A stretch of 64,000 nucleotides of DNA from CAZJHX01 sp964545715 (GCA_964545715.1 CAZJHX010000021.1:23022-87021); one strand, 5' to 3'. Counted from the first letter of the stretch, positions 8,185-15,784 are shown. Notes: generated by a model not told the origin, from the sequence alone. Numbers and translations are program-made.

Positions 8185-10046
8185 ACCGACTCCAGGGCCG
8201 GACGCCGCAGCTGCAACACCCACTGATTGCTGCCGCCGGGCATCACCGGCGTCGACTCGACCGTCACCAGACCGGCCGTTTCGGCCACGGCGCGGGCGTC
8301 GGCCACGGTGTCGTTGCGAAAGTGCTCAAAAGCGGCGTCGCTGCCCTCGGCGCGATCCGCCTGCGCGGGCGTGCGCACCAGGGCAAACGCCACGTTGTCG
8401 ACGATAAGCATGCGTCCGCCCGGCCTCAACCCCGCCATAAGCTTCGACAGCACGTCGGCCGGTCGCTCCAGGTGGTTCCAGCTGCGCAGGATCAGCACGT
8501 GATCGAGCGACTGGGGCTCCACAGCGACATCCTCGATCCGCCGCGCGTCGACCGTGGCCCACGGGTGCGCCGCCTGAAACGCCGCCGCGCGCTCGGCGTC
8601 CGGCTCCACCGCGGTGTAGCGCATCTGTTGCTTGCGGGCTGCCAGCACCTCGGTCACGCGCCCCTCGCCGCAGCCGACGTCCAGCACGTCGCCCTCCAGA
8701 CCCTCCAACAGCCCGAGCACCTGCCGCTCGGCCTGCCCGAACACGTCGCCTGGGGCGGCCTCAAAGCAGCGCGCACAGCCGGCCGCCACCGGACACGCCG
8801 TGCAGACCTCGGTTTGCCGCAGCAGCTGTAAATCGGCGCTGAAATCATCGACCGCCGGCTTGTCGCTGGCGTCCAGGTACAGCTGCGCCGCCGCCCACTT
8901 CACCTGGCCGATCTCCTCGTCTGAGAAGTCGCGCGTGTGGGTCCGATAGACGCCCATGCGCTCGCCCTCCAGCACAAACAGCTGGCGGCCGCGGTCGTAG
9001 GGGCTGACCGAAAATGCGACGGGGCACGGCGCCCCTTCAGGCCACGCCACATCGCGCTCGTGGACGTAATGAAAGGCGTTGGACCGAGGCCCGCGACGCG
9101 GCTTGAGCTCGGCATCCGAGTGCTGGTCGAAGTACGGCCGATACAGACCGGGACACGCGCCGCGCAGGCTGCAGCCGAAGCACGCCTCGGTGTGGACCTT
9201 GGCCACGTCGTCCACCGGAAAGAAGTCGGGCTCGTCCACCTCGATCATCGTAGCGAAGCCGTGGGTCTTCAGGTCGTCATAGATGTGCTCGTGTCCGTCG
9301 TCCAGCAGGCAAAACGGGATGCCGTCGTGCGCAAAGCGGGGCGCGGCGCCGATCGACTTGCCGTATGCGATGGCCGCGTTCACCCGCTCGGCCACCTGGG
9401 ACACCGGCGCGATCACCGCGTCAAAGCGATGCCCCGCTGCGCCCTTGGGCTGGGCCATGGAGAACTTCAGCGTCAGATCGTCATAGCCCGCGAGCAGGTC
9501 CACCAGCGCGTTGAGGTGCTCGACGTTGGTCCGCGTCACGACGCAGTTGACGGTCAGGTCCAGGCCGCGCCCGCTCAGCACGCCGACCGCGCCAAAAGTC
9601 TCCTCGAAGCACGGGGCGCGCACCATGGCGTTGTGGATCTTAGCAGTGCCCCCATGCAGCGACATATACACGTAGGCCAGCCGGTATTTGGCCAGCCGGT
9701 CCACCAGGGCCGGATACGACAGCATGCGTCCGTTGGTGACCAGGCCGAAGTCCATGCCGCGCAATGCGCTGTGCTGCGCCCACGTCACCAGGCGCGGGCG
9801 CATCGTCGGCTCGCCGCCGGACAACACCACCATCGTGTGCCCCAGCTGCGACGCGCGCTCGATTTTGCGATGCACGTTCTCCACCGTGTCTTCGATGTGC
9901 CGAAGCTCGGCCGTGTGGCAGAACGAGCAGTGGTTGTTGCAGCCGTAGCCGACCTTGATGAGTGCCTTCACGTTGCACGGTTTTACCGTTCGCGCCGGGG
10001 TGGTGGCAAACGGCGGCTTCTGTTGACTGCCGTCGTGCACGCGCAT
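8181..10046 (-). CDS. Radical SAM-methyltransferase fusion protein
   Basis: A 621-residue fusion. The N-terminal rSAM domain has Cys36, Cys40 and Cys43 (CNNHCSFC), SGGEPT, TNGRMLSY and a C-terminal Cys motif (CFGCSLRGACPGLY). A linker with another Cys-rich stretch (CTACPVAAGCARC) leads to a class I SAM-dependent methyltransferase at about residues 445-610, recognised from VLDVGCGEGRV (motif I) and GLRPGGRMLIVDN (post-motif). One chain could thus perform radical chemistry and an ordinary polar methylation on the same substrate. The gene faces the hxs-like operon across 54 bases and is coupled by ATGA to the next rSAM gene. Substrate is inferred, not shown. Confidence 0.87.
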   Translation of the reverse strand: MRVHDGSQQKPPFATTPARTVKPCNVKALIKVGYGCNNHCSFCHTAELRHIEDTVENVHRKIERASQLGHTMVVLSGGEPTMRPRLVTWAQHSALRGMDFGLVTNGRMLSYPALVDRLAKYRLAYVYMSLHGGTAKIHNAMVRAPCFEETFGAVGVLSGRGLDLTVNCVVTRTNVEHLNALVDLLAGYDDLTLKFSMAQPKGAAGHRFDAVIAPVSQVAERVNAAIAYGKSIGAAPRFAHDGIPFCLLDDGHEHIYDDLKTHGFATMIEVDEPDFFPVDDVAKVHTEACFGCSLRGACPGLYRPYFDQHSDAELKPRRGPRSNAFHYVHERDVAWPEGAPCPVAFSVSPYDRGRQLFVLEGERMGVYRTHTRDFSDEEIGQVKWAAAQLYLDASDKPAVDDFSADLQLLRQTEVCTACPVAAGCARCFEAAPGDVFGQAERQVLGLLEGLEGDVLDVGCGEGRVTEVLAARKQQMRYTAVEPDAERAAAFQAAHPWATVDARRIEDVAVEPQSLDHVLILRSWNHLERPADVLSKLMAGLRPGGRMLIVDNVAFALVRTPAQADRAEGSDAAFEHFRNDTVADARAVAETAGLVTVESTPVMPGGSNQWVLQLRRPALESV

Positions 10047-10056
10047 ACGATGATTC

Positions 10057-10078
10057 AGGAGTCCTCGGGAGGACTCCT
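10057..10078. promoter_or_regulatory. Perfect inverted repeat between divergent rSAM and hxs-like operons
   Basis: Two 10-base arms (AGGAGTCCTC and its complement) are separated by GG. They sit in the 54-base gap between the start of the rSAM-methyltransferase gene and the first hxs-like gene. It could be an operator for both operons or an mRNA hairpin upstream of the ribosome binding site at 10091-10095. There is no T-tract, so a terminator is less likely. Confidence 0.5.
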
Positions 10079-10100
10079 AGCAGCGTTTCCAGGAGTGATG

Positions 10101-10586
10101 ATGCCCGAGAAGATGACCCGGCGAGTGTTCGTATCGGCCACCGCTGTGGGTGCCGTCTCCGTGGCCGCCTGGGGCGTGTCCAGGTTCAGCGGCAACGGCA
10201 CACCGAACACCGAGCCGGCGTCACAGGCCGTCGACACGTCCGGGCTGAAGCGGCTGATCGCGCCGCACGGCACCGGCGCGACCATCGCCGGCGCCACGCT
10301 GGTCGGCCTGACGATCGACCCCAAACGCACCGCGGTGATCGACCTGAAGCGGCCCGACGGACAACAGTTTCGTGTCGAGGTCTGCCGCCTGAACGGCGAC
10401 GAGGGCGCCATCGCGACCACACAACATTACGCGCTGTATCTGCGTAACGGCGGCGACGGATCCAAAGACACCGAAGAGCTCGAGGGCTTGGCGCTGATGG
10501 CGCTGGGCGAGGCGATTCGCGCCAACGAGGCATCCACGCCGCAGCTGGATCTGATCTCCAAAAAAGAGCTGTGGTCGGGCGCGTGA
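10101..10586 (+). CDS. Tat-signal protein, first gene of the hxs-like operon
   Basis: A 161-residue protein. The ATG at 10101 is 5 bases after AGGAG (10091-10095); the ATG at 10098 is too close. Residues 6-13 (TRRVFVSA) plus a following Ala/Val-rich hydrophobic run form a twin-arginine export signal, so the protein is probably folded before export and may be membrane-anchored. The mature part contains a Cys in RVEVCRLNGDEG and the segment YALYLRNGGDGS. I do not recognise the family. It overlaps the HxsD-like gene by GTGA, so it belongs to the peptide operon and may be a partner, carrier or acceptor of the modified peptide; that role is inference. Confidence 0.75.
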   Translation: MPEKMTRRVFVSATAVGAVSVAAWGVSRFSGNGTPNTEPASQAVDTSGLKRLIAPHGTGATIAGATLVGLTIDPKRTAVIDLKRPDGQQFRVEVCRLNGDEGAIATTQHYALYLRNGGDGSKDTEELEGLALMALGEAIRANEASTPQLDLISKKELWSGA

Positions 10587-11059
10587 CAACCCAGATGGAC
10601 ATCGTGGCGGACGAGAACAAGGTGGTGCTGCGCGCCGATACGCGGGCATATCCGCAGGACGCGATCATGTCGGCCGCGTACGCCTTTGTCGGCCGCTGTT
10701 ATGTGCTGCTGGACGTCGATGAGCCGGACTCGCTGCGCGTCAGCCTGACGGGTCGCGACATTCTGCCGACCGAGGCCCTGCGCGCGCTGGGCGGAGAGTT
10801 CGGCAACGAGCTGTTGGCGCAGACGATTCGACAGCGGATCGTGGAGCAGAACGCGCCGCTGATCGGTCAAGTGGTCGGCCGCGCGGTAGCCGGTGCGCGA
10901 CCTGCCCCGGCCCCGCCACAGCCCGAGCCGGCGTTTGACCTGTCGGAGCTGGAGGCCCTGGACCTGGAGGACGAGCCGTTTGACGATCCGCTCGGCATCG
11001 CCATGTCCTGGGAGGACAAATACGCCAAGGACAAGGGCAAGGGTGACGCCAGCCCATGA
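10583..11059 (+). CDS. hxsD: HxsD-like small protein of a His-Xaa-Ser system
   Basis: A 158-residue protein. The GTG at 10583 overlaps the preceding stop (GTGA); an internal ATG at 10595 is the alternative. Residues 1-100 follow the HxsD pattern as I know it: an N-terminal strand, an aromatic-containing helix (AAYAFVGRCYVLL), then a G-E-F-x-N-E-L-L helix (GGEFGNELLAQTIRQRIV) ending in an Ile/Val-rich helix. The C-terminal 50 residues are Pro/Asp/Glu-rich and charged, longer than I expect for the family. HxsD proteins accompany the HxsB/HxsC maturases and are probably peptide-handling or scaffold proteins of unknown mechanism. The assignment rests on pattern recognition, not alignment. Confidence 0.7.
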   Translation: MTTQMDIVADENKVVLRADTRAYPQDAIMSAAYAFVGRCYVLLDVDEPDSLRVSLTGRDILPTEALRALGGEFGNELLAQTIRQRIVEQNAPLIGQVVGRAVAGARPAPAPPQPEPAFDLSELEALDLEDEPFDDPLGIAMSWEDKYAKDKGKGDASP

Positions 11060-11292
11060 CTGACGCGACCGCCCGGCTGACGCTGAACACCGCGCTGTAC
11101 GAGCGTGCGGCTGTGGAGTCCGCGGCCGCCACGTTTGCCGAGTTTGCGACCATCGAGATCGCACCGGCGGGCGGTGAGCCGACTATCGAGTTGAGCATCC
11201 AGGCCCATCCGGGGTACGCATTGAGCGATGTCGTCGGCGAGCTGGGCAACCACGCGCTGGTGTCCACGATCGACATCCGAAGAGGAGTGTGA
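11056..11292 (+). CDS. Second, truncated HxsD-like protein
   Basis: A 78-residue acidic protein, coupled to the preceding gene by ATGA. The layout repeats that of the neighbour: an initial strand (ARLTLNTALYE), a helix, two strands (TIEIAPAGGEP, TIELSIQAH) and a terminal helix with G-E-L-x-N-H-A-L that parallels the G-E-F-x-N-E-L-L of the first HxsD-like protein. The last helix and the charged tail are missing. It looks like a tandem duplicate that has been shortened, perhaps forming a heterodimer with the first copy. The relation is inferred by eye. Confidence 0.7.
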   Translation: MTDATARLTLNTALYERAAVESAAATFAEFATIEIAPAGGEPTIELSIQAHPGYALSDVVGELGNHALVSTIDIRRGV

Positions 11293-11294
11293 CG

Positions 11295-11576
11295 ATGGCA
11301 GGCCGACCCAAGACGCCGCTACCGCGGGCCAAACGGCAACTGGAGCACATGCTCTGGGGCAAAGAGACGGAGCTGGCGTCGCATTATCATGCGGACGAGG
11401 CGGGCGAGGGCCCCGATCAAGCCGGCCCGCCCGATCACTGCTCCCACGCGTCTCACGGCAGCCACGGCAGCCACGGCAGTCACGGGTCACACGGCAGCCA
11501 CGGCTCGCATGGGTCGCACGGCAGTCATGGCAGCCACGGCAGCCACGGATCACACGGCAGCCACGGCTCCTGGTAG
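11295..11576 (+). CDS. hxsA: His-Xaa-Ser repeat peptide, candidate modified (RiPP-like) precursor
   Basis: A 93-residue peptide. The ATG at 11295 is 7 bases after AGAGGAG (11281-11287), a strong ribosome binding site. Residues 1-47 form a leader-like part with a basic start (MAGRPKTPLPRAKRQ), an amphipathic stretch and an acidic/Pro-rich joint. Residues 48-92 are fifteen H-X-S triplets (HCS, HAS, then thirteen HGS) and the chain ends in Trp93. There is no signal peptide. His-Xaa-Ser peptides with HxsB/C/D neighbours are a recognised class of predicted rSAM-modified peptides whose product is unknown to me. The single Cys (residue 49) is a possible crosslink or thioether site. An alternative is a plain metal-binding His-rich peptide. 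Confidence 0.8.
   Translation: MAGRPKTPLPRAKRQLEHMLWGKETELASHYHADEAGEGPDQAGPPDHCSHASHGSHGSHGSHGSHGSHGSHGSHGSHGSHGSHGSHGSHGSW
11436..11573 (+). repeat. Fifteen-triplet His-Xaa-Ser coding repeat
   Basis: Forty-six codons encode (H-X-S)15-W. The period is 9 bases. His codons alternate CAC and CAT. Gly uses GGC, GGG and GGA. Ser uses AGC, AGT, TCA, TCG, TCC and TCT. The protein period is therefore exact while the DNA period is degenerate. Confidence 0.9.
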
Positions 11577-12287
11577 CGGCTCGCACGTCCGCCCCATCCC
11601 CACGAATTGATGCTCCACATCTGAGTCACTTGTCACGACCACCGCGACGCCGGCGTTTCGCGCTCGCTCGGCGGCGTGGCTGACGGCGCTTGTGATCATC
11701 TCGGCCGCCGGGACCACGCGCGCTGCGTCCGTGGCGGCCTCCCCCAGCGGCTGCACCGTAGATAGCTGCCAGGCCCCCGCGCCGAGCGTGCCGACGAGGT
11801 CCGCCAGCGCAGCCAGGTTGCGAAAGTTGGACCGGGTCACCACGGTCGTGACGGCCACGTCGGCGCCGCTGTCGCGCAGGTTCAGCAGGCCTTTGACGGT
11901 GTGGCGGAAGCTGCCCTCTACACGGGTGTGGTAGTCGTGGACGGCGGGCTCGGGGCCCTGCAGCGAGACCTCGAACAGGGACACGCCCGCGGCCATCAGC
12001 TCCTGGACATAGGCCGTGTACGCCAGGCGGCGCCCGTTGGTTTGCAGCGCCACGTCGTCGTAGCCCAGCGTGCGAGCGAGCTGGATCCAGCCGGCCAGCC
12101 CATCGTGCAGCGTGGGCTCGCCGCCGACAAACGCCAGGCTGGAGTCACCGGCCGCCCTGCCCTGCTCCAGCGCGGCGCGCACGCGAGCGTCATCGGTGTG
12201 CGACGCCCCGTCCAGGCCACGCTGCGCGCAGAAGACGCAGCGGTTGTTGCAGGCAAGACCCAGCTCGATGAGCAGCCGGTCGCTCAT
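11550..12287 (-). CDS. Short radical SAM protein without auxiliary Cys motif
   Basis: A 245-residue protein starting at the ATG at 12287, coupled to the upstream rSAM gene by ATGA. Cys13, Cys17 and Cys20 (CNNRCVFC) bind the cluster; VGGEPTLH, TNGRRLAY and the segment VHDYHTRVEGSF match the other CNNxCxFC enzymes here. It lacks the closing C-x-x-C motif and is much shorter than its relatives, so it may be a minimal rSAM enzyme or need a partner. The last 9 codons and stop run antisense into the His-Gly-Ser end of the peptide gene (27-base convergent overlap). Confidence 0.8.
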   Translation of the reverse strand: MSDRLLIELGLACNNRCVFCAQRGLDGASHTDDARVRAALEQGRAAGDSSLAFVGGEPTLHDGLAGWIQLARTLGYDDVALQTNGRRLAYTAYVQELMAAGVSLFEVSLQGPEPAVHDYHTRVEGSFRHTVKGLLNLRDSGADVAVTTVVTRSNFRNLAALADLVGTLGAGAWQLSTVQPLGEAATDAARVVPAAEMITSAVSHAAERARNAGVAVVVTSDSDVEHQFVGMGRTCEPLPGAVAAV

Positions 12288-13399
12288 GAGGACGGCTTGG
12301 CGCGCCCGGTCAGGCCTCGACGACGCTCTTTTTCGAAGAGCCGGCGACCGCGATCGGTCACGCTGCCCACCTGTGGAGGCGCGGGTGCGGGCCCGGTCGC
12401 GTCCCCGGCAGCGTCAAACTCCTCGCGCCACTGCTCCAGGCTGTTGAAGCGACGACTGGGATCGGCCGGGTCGAAGAGAATGTCGCGCACGATCGGCTCC
12501 AGCGGCACAAAGACCGGGTGCAGCTCGTCGGTGCTGTAGCCGTCGCCGCGGTCGAAGAGGCCGGGGCAGATCGAGCGCAGGGAGCACTGGCTGCACACGT
12601 CCGCGTATCGTCGGTTCCAGTGCGTCTGGCGCACCGTCTGCTTGTCGTCCAGAAAGTGCACCACGCGCTCTTCCAGCTTGACGATCTTGCGGGTCTCGGT
12701 GCTGGCGTGGGCGAAGTCGGTCATGTAGCACAGCGGCACCTTCTCCACGCGAAACGTGCGCCCGCCGGCTTGCAGCAGCGCCACCGCCCGACTCAGCGAC
12801 ACCTCGAACTCGGCCATGCGCGGCGTATACCGGGCAGGGTCCACCTCCGCGCGTCCCATCGACGGGTCCAGCGCGTTCCAGACAAAGTGCTGGACGTGCG
12901 GATGGTGCTGGATGAAATAGGCGATGTTCTCGTCCAGGTGGTCCGCGTTCTGGCGGTTCATTACGCAGTTGATGTTGACCTGCATGCCGAAGCGATGTGC
13001 GTTGTCGATGGCCCGATAGGCGCGCTCCAGGGTCCCGCTCCTGCCGCGCAGCTCCTCTTCGACGTCGGGCCGGACCGAGTAGATCGACACGTGCACCAGC
13101 TGCAAGCCGGCCTCGGCCAGCGCGCGGGCAAAGTCCTCTTCGGCCAGGCGGTGCCCGTTGGTGATCATGCGCACGTGCAAGCCAACCGACCGCGCGTATG
13201 CGGCGATGCGCGGCAGCTCGGGGTGCAGCGTCGGCTCGCCGCCGGTGAGGATGGCGCCGAAGTAGCCGCGCTCGACCAGATCGTCCACCAGCAGCTTCAT
13301 CGACTCGAAGTCGTGCGTGTACTCGGTGGTGGGGTTGGAGCAGAAGCCGCACACGTGGTTGCAGTGCCGAACGACCTGAATGTATCCGAGGTTGGCCAT
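12284..13399 (-). CDS. Radical SAM protein with C-terminal Cys motif
   Basis: A 371-residue protein. Cys13, Cys17 and Cys20 (CNHVCGFC), TGGEPTLH, TNGHRLAE and the C-terminal CSQCSLRSICPGLF are seen in that order. About 90 residues beyond the Cys motif carry basic and Pro/Ala-rich sequence. The gene is first of a two-gene operon with the short rSAM gene and points toward the peptide gene. An 81-base gap separates it from the divergent lipoprotein gene at 13481. It is one of the better HxsC-like candidates by size, but I cannot align it. Confidence 0.82.
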   Translation of the reverse strand: MANLGYIQVVRHCNHVCGFCSNPTTEYTHDFESMKLLVDDLVERGYFGAILTGGEPTLHPELPRIAAYARSVGLHVRMITNGHRLAEEDFARALAEAGLQLVHVSIYSVRPDVEEELRGRSGTLERAYRAIDNAHRFGMQVNINCVMNRQNADHLDENIAYFIQHHPHVQHFVWNALDPSMGRAEVDPARYTPRMAEFEVSLSRAVALLQAGGRTFRVEKVPLCYMTDFAHASTETRKIVKLEERVVHFLDDKQTVRQTHWNRRYADVCSQCSLRSICPGLFDRGDGYSTDELHPVFVPLEPIVRDILFDPADPSRRFNSLEQWREEFDAAGDATGPAPAPPQVGSVTDRGRRLFEKERRRGLTGRAKPSS

Positions 13400-13480
13400 C
13401 GAGGTTGACTACTGTCTCATTTGTCCTGACCGGATCGCCATCGCAAAAACGGCGCACCGTGCGCGTGGTAGGCTGCGGCG

Positions 13481-14281
13481 ATGGCAGAGCATACAGCACA
13501 ATCACTGAGCATAGTTGCAATGATCATAGTCGGTTGCAGCAGCGATTCTGTGGCGACCAGCCCGGCTGACACAGCGGATGTTCCGGACGTGGTCGACGCG
13601 GTTGAGACGCCCGATTTGAGCGCCGTGCCGGCCGCCGCGGTGCGCGGACGAGTGCGCATTTTCGGCCCGCCCGGCGGTCCGCTGGAGGGGGCGGAGATCC
13701 ACGTTTTGGAGCATCCCGAGCTGACGACGCTGTCGGGCGCCGACGGCACGTTCGAGTTTGCGGATGTGCCCGCGGGCGATGTCACGCTGGTGATGCTGGC
13801 CGAGGGTTATCCCGAAAATCAGCTGGGGACGCACACCCTCGCGGGCGAGGACATCGAGGGCCTGGATTTTCAGGCGGTCTCCAAGGGCATCTACGACATC
13901 TTTGCGCTGCTGACGGAGCAGGTGCCGGACCCCGAGATGTGCCAGGTGTCCACCACGGTGACGCGCTGGTTTGAGGGCGACCTGCCGATTGTTCATGGCG
14001 AGCCGGGTGCCACGTGCGCGATCAGCCCGGGGTTGGCCGAAGACCGCGGCCCCATCTACTTCAACCCGGATGTGCTGCCCACGCCCGGGCTGGTCGAGAC
14101 GTCGGTCGACGGCGGGGTGGTGTGGACCAACGTGCCGCCGGGCGAGTACACGCTGACCGCTGTGAAGCCGGACGTGGAGTTTGAGACGGTGCGCATCAAG
14201 TGTCGTCCCAATGTGCTCGTCAATGCGGGTCCGCCGCGTGGCCTTCAGGCGCTCAATCCGGGGTCGGGGTACGACGAGTAG
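13481..14281 (+). CDS. Lipoprotein with carboxypeptidase-regulatory-like domain
   Basis: A 266-residue protein with a lipobox-like VAMIIVGC at its N-terminus (Cys about residue 19), followed by an Asp/Val/Pro linker. At about residues 55-130 there is a beta-sandwich of the carboxypeptidase regulatory-like/CNA-B type, shown by GPLEGAEIHV, GADGTFEFADVPAG and VTLVMLAEGY. A second beta domain closes the chain. It is probably an outer-membrane or periplasmic lipoprotein. It lies inside the rSAM-rich region but shows no motif linking it to the peptide system. Its end overlaps the convergent membrane protein gene by 29 bases. Confidence 0.75.
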   Translation: MAEHTAQSLSIVAMIIVGCSSDSVATSPADTADVPDVVDAVETPDLSAVPAAAVRGRVRIFGPPGGPLEGAEIHVLEHPELTTLSGADGTFEFADVPAGDVTLVMLAEGYPENQLGTHTLAGEDIEGLDFQAVSKGIYDIFALLTEQVPDPEMCQVSTTVTRWFEGDLPIVHGEPGATCAISPGLAEDRGPIYFNPDVLPTPGLVETSVDGGVVWTNVPPGEYTLTAVKPDVEFETVRIKCRPNVLVNAGPPRGLQALNPGSGYDE

Positions 14282-14861
14282 CGGCCTCGAGCGCCATGGC
14301 AAACAACGCCAGGGCGATGCCCAGATCGTGGATCTCGTCGGCGCCCTCCCGGACCGGGTAGCCGTCGACAACAGCGTCGCTTAGCTGGGCCGACAGCAGC
14401 AGCGCCAACATGGCTCCGACAGCGACACCGGCCGGACGGGAGATCGGCGCCCACCGCGCCCGGATCGGGTGGTCGGCGCGCAGTACAAAGGGCGTCGCCG
14501 CAAAGAGCGCCTCAGCCAGCATCAGCAGCCAGAGCACCACGATATTGTTGTGCAGCGCCTGGTCTATGTGCACGCCGGCGTACAGATAGCCGTAGTCGGT
14601 CTCCTCGATCAGGACACAGAGCGCGCCGACGCCAAGCAGCAACAACCCGGGAACTCGATCGCGATACCAGGCGGCGAAAAACAGCAGCGCGGCCGCCAGA
14701 AACAGCGCGTGGCTGAGGTGCTCGCTGAAGGTCTCCTTGCCGAAGATCGGAACCCACGCAGCGGGCCAGAGTGCCAGCACGAGACCAGCCGCCAGCGGCG
14801 AGAGAGCGGGCGACCATTGGAGCAGGCGGAGCACGGGGACAGCATACCGGCTTGCGACCAC
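14253..14861 (-). CDS. Small polytopic membrane protein
   Basis: A 202-residue protein with a GTG start at 14861 and about five to six predicted membrane helices. One helix pair flanks the conserved-looking segment LIEETDYGYLYAGVH, whose acidic and His residues could form a site. I do not recognise the family. It is divergent from the rSAM gene at 14882 by 20 bases, so they may share regulation. Export or membrane anchoring of the modified peptide is a speculative role. Confidence 0.65.
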   Translation of the reverse strand: MVASRYAVPVLRLLQWSPALSPLAAGLVLALWPAAWVPIFGKETFSEHLSHALFLAAALLFFAAWYRDRVPGLLLLGVGALCVLIEETDYGYLYAGVHIDQALHNNIVVLWLLMLAEALFAATPFVLRADHPIRARWAPISRPAGVAVGAMLALLLSAQLSDAVVDGYPVREGADEIHDLGIALALFAMALEAATRRTPTPD

Positions 14862-14881
14862 GGGCGCCGCGTGGCACAGCC

Positions 14882-15784
14882 ATGGGGATGGACCTGCTCG
14901 ATCTGGTGCTGCACTACGACTGCAACCTGGCCTGCACGTATTGCACGATCACCGAGGCCATGCGCCGCCGCCCTGCCCTGGGCCTGCGTGAGGCGGCGCC
15001 GTGGATCGATCAGGCCGCGCAGGCGGGGTGCACGGCGCTGTCGATCACGGGTGGCGAGCCGACCATCACCGGGCAGCTGCTGCCGATTGTGCGGTACGCG
15101 GCGCGGCGCGGGTTCACCGACGTCAAGGTGCAGAGCAACGGGCTGCTGTTGGCCGGCCGCGCGAACCTGGACCGGCTGCTGGCGGCGGGCTGCACCCACG
15201 TGGAGCTGTCGGTGCATGGCTACGATGGGGACGGCGCCGCGTACGACGCGATCACGCGGGGCGAGCCCGGCGCGCACAAGTTGTTGCTGGCGGCGTTGGG
15301 GCATCTGGTCGCGGCCGATGTCCGGCTGAGTGTGGCGATGATCGTCATGACCGAGACCGTGGCGACGCTGCCCGACGCTGTCCGGGCGCTGGCGGCGCTT
15401 GGGATCCGCCAGGTGGACCTGTGGTTTGTCTCGCTGACCGACAACAACCGCGAAAACGTGGCCTCCATGCCGCGTCTGACCGACGTGCTGCCGCAGGTTC
15501 GCGCGTGCCTGGACGCGGGCGCGGCCGCGGGTGTGACGATGCGCTCCTTGCACGTACCTCGCTGTCTGTTGCCCGAGCACGCAGACCGCGTCGCCCACCC
15601 CGGCGTGGGGCAGGACGTGCAGGTGGTGACGCCGGATGCCGCGTTTCAGCTGTCCGCATCGCGACTGTCCGGCGGTGTGAAGCCGGAACGCTGCGCCACG
15701 TGCCGCCATGATCCGGTGTGCTCGGGGCTACGGCAGGACTACGTGGACCGCTTTGGCGACTCGGAGCTCCGGCCCGTGGAGTGA
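14882..15784 (+). CDS. Radical SAM protein with C-terminal Cys motif
   Basis: A 300-residue protein from the ATG at 14882; a second ATG at 14888 is possible. Cys14, Cys18 and Cys21 (CNLACTYC), TGGEPTITG, QSNGLLL and SVHGYDGD mark the rSAM barrel. The C-terminus CATCRHDPVCSGLRQDY is the same auxiliary motif seen in four or five neighbours. It lies 33 bases before a separate lipoprotein gene. Like the other enzymes here it is a plausible peptide-modifying rSAM protein, but its substrate is unknown. Confidence 0.82.
   Translation: MGMDLLDLVLHYDCNLACTYCTITEAMRRRPALGLREAAPWIDQAAQAGCTALSITGGEPTITGQLLPIVRYAARRGFTDVKVQSNGLLLAGRANLDRLLAAGCTHVELSVHGYDGDGAAYDAITRGEPGAHKLLLAALGHLVAADVRLSVAMIVMTETVATLPDAVRALAALGIRQVDLWFVSLTDNNRENVASMPRLTDVLPQVRACLDAGAAAGVTMRSLHVPRCLLPEHADRVAHPGVGQDVQVVTPDAAFQLSASRLSGGVKPERCATCRHDPVCSGLRQDYVDRFGDSELRPVE

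Noticed and set aside
8937..10586. Long plus-strand open frame through the rSAM-methyltransferase gene
   Set aside because: It is antisense to a well-supported rSAM gene; only its last 162 codons (from 10101), with ribosome binding site and Tat signal, are real.
11436..11573. Nine-base periodic DNA that could resemble a satellite or CRISPR-like repeat
   Set aside because: The period is three codons inside one well-supported gene with its own ribosome binding site, there are no spacers, and codons vary synonymously.
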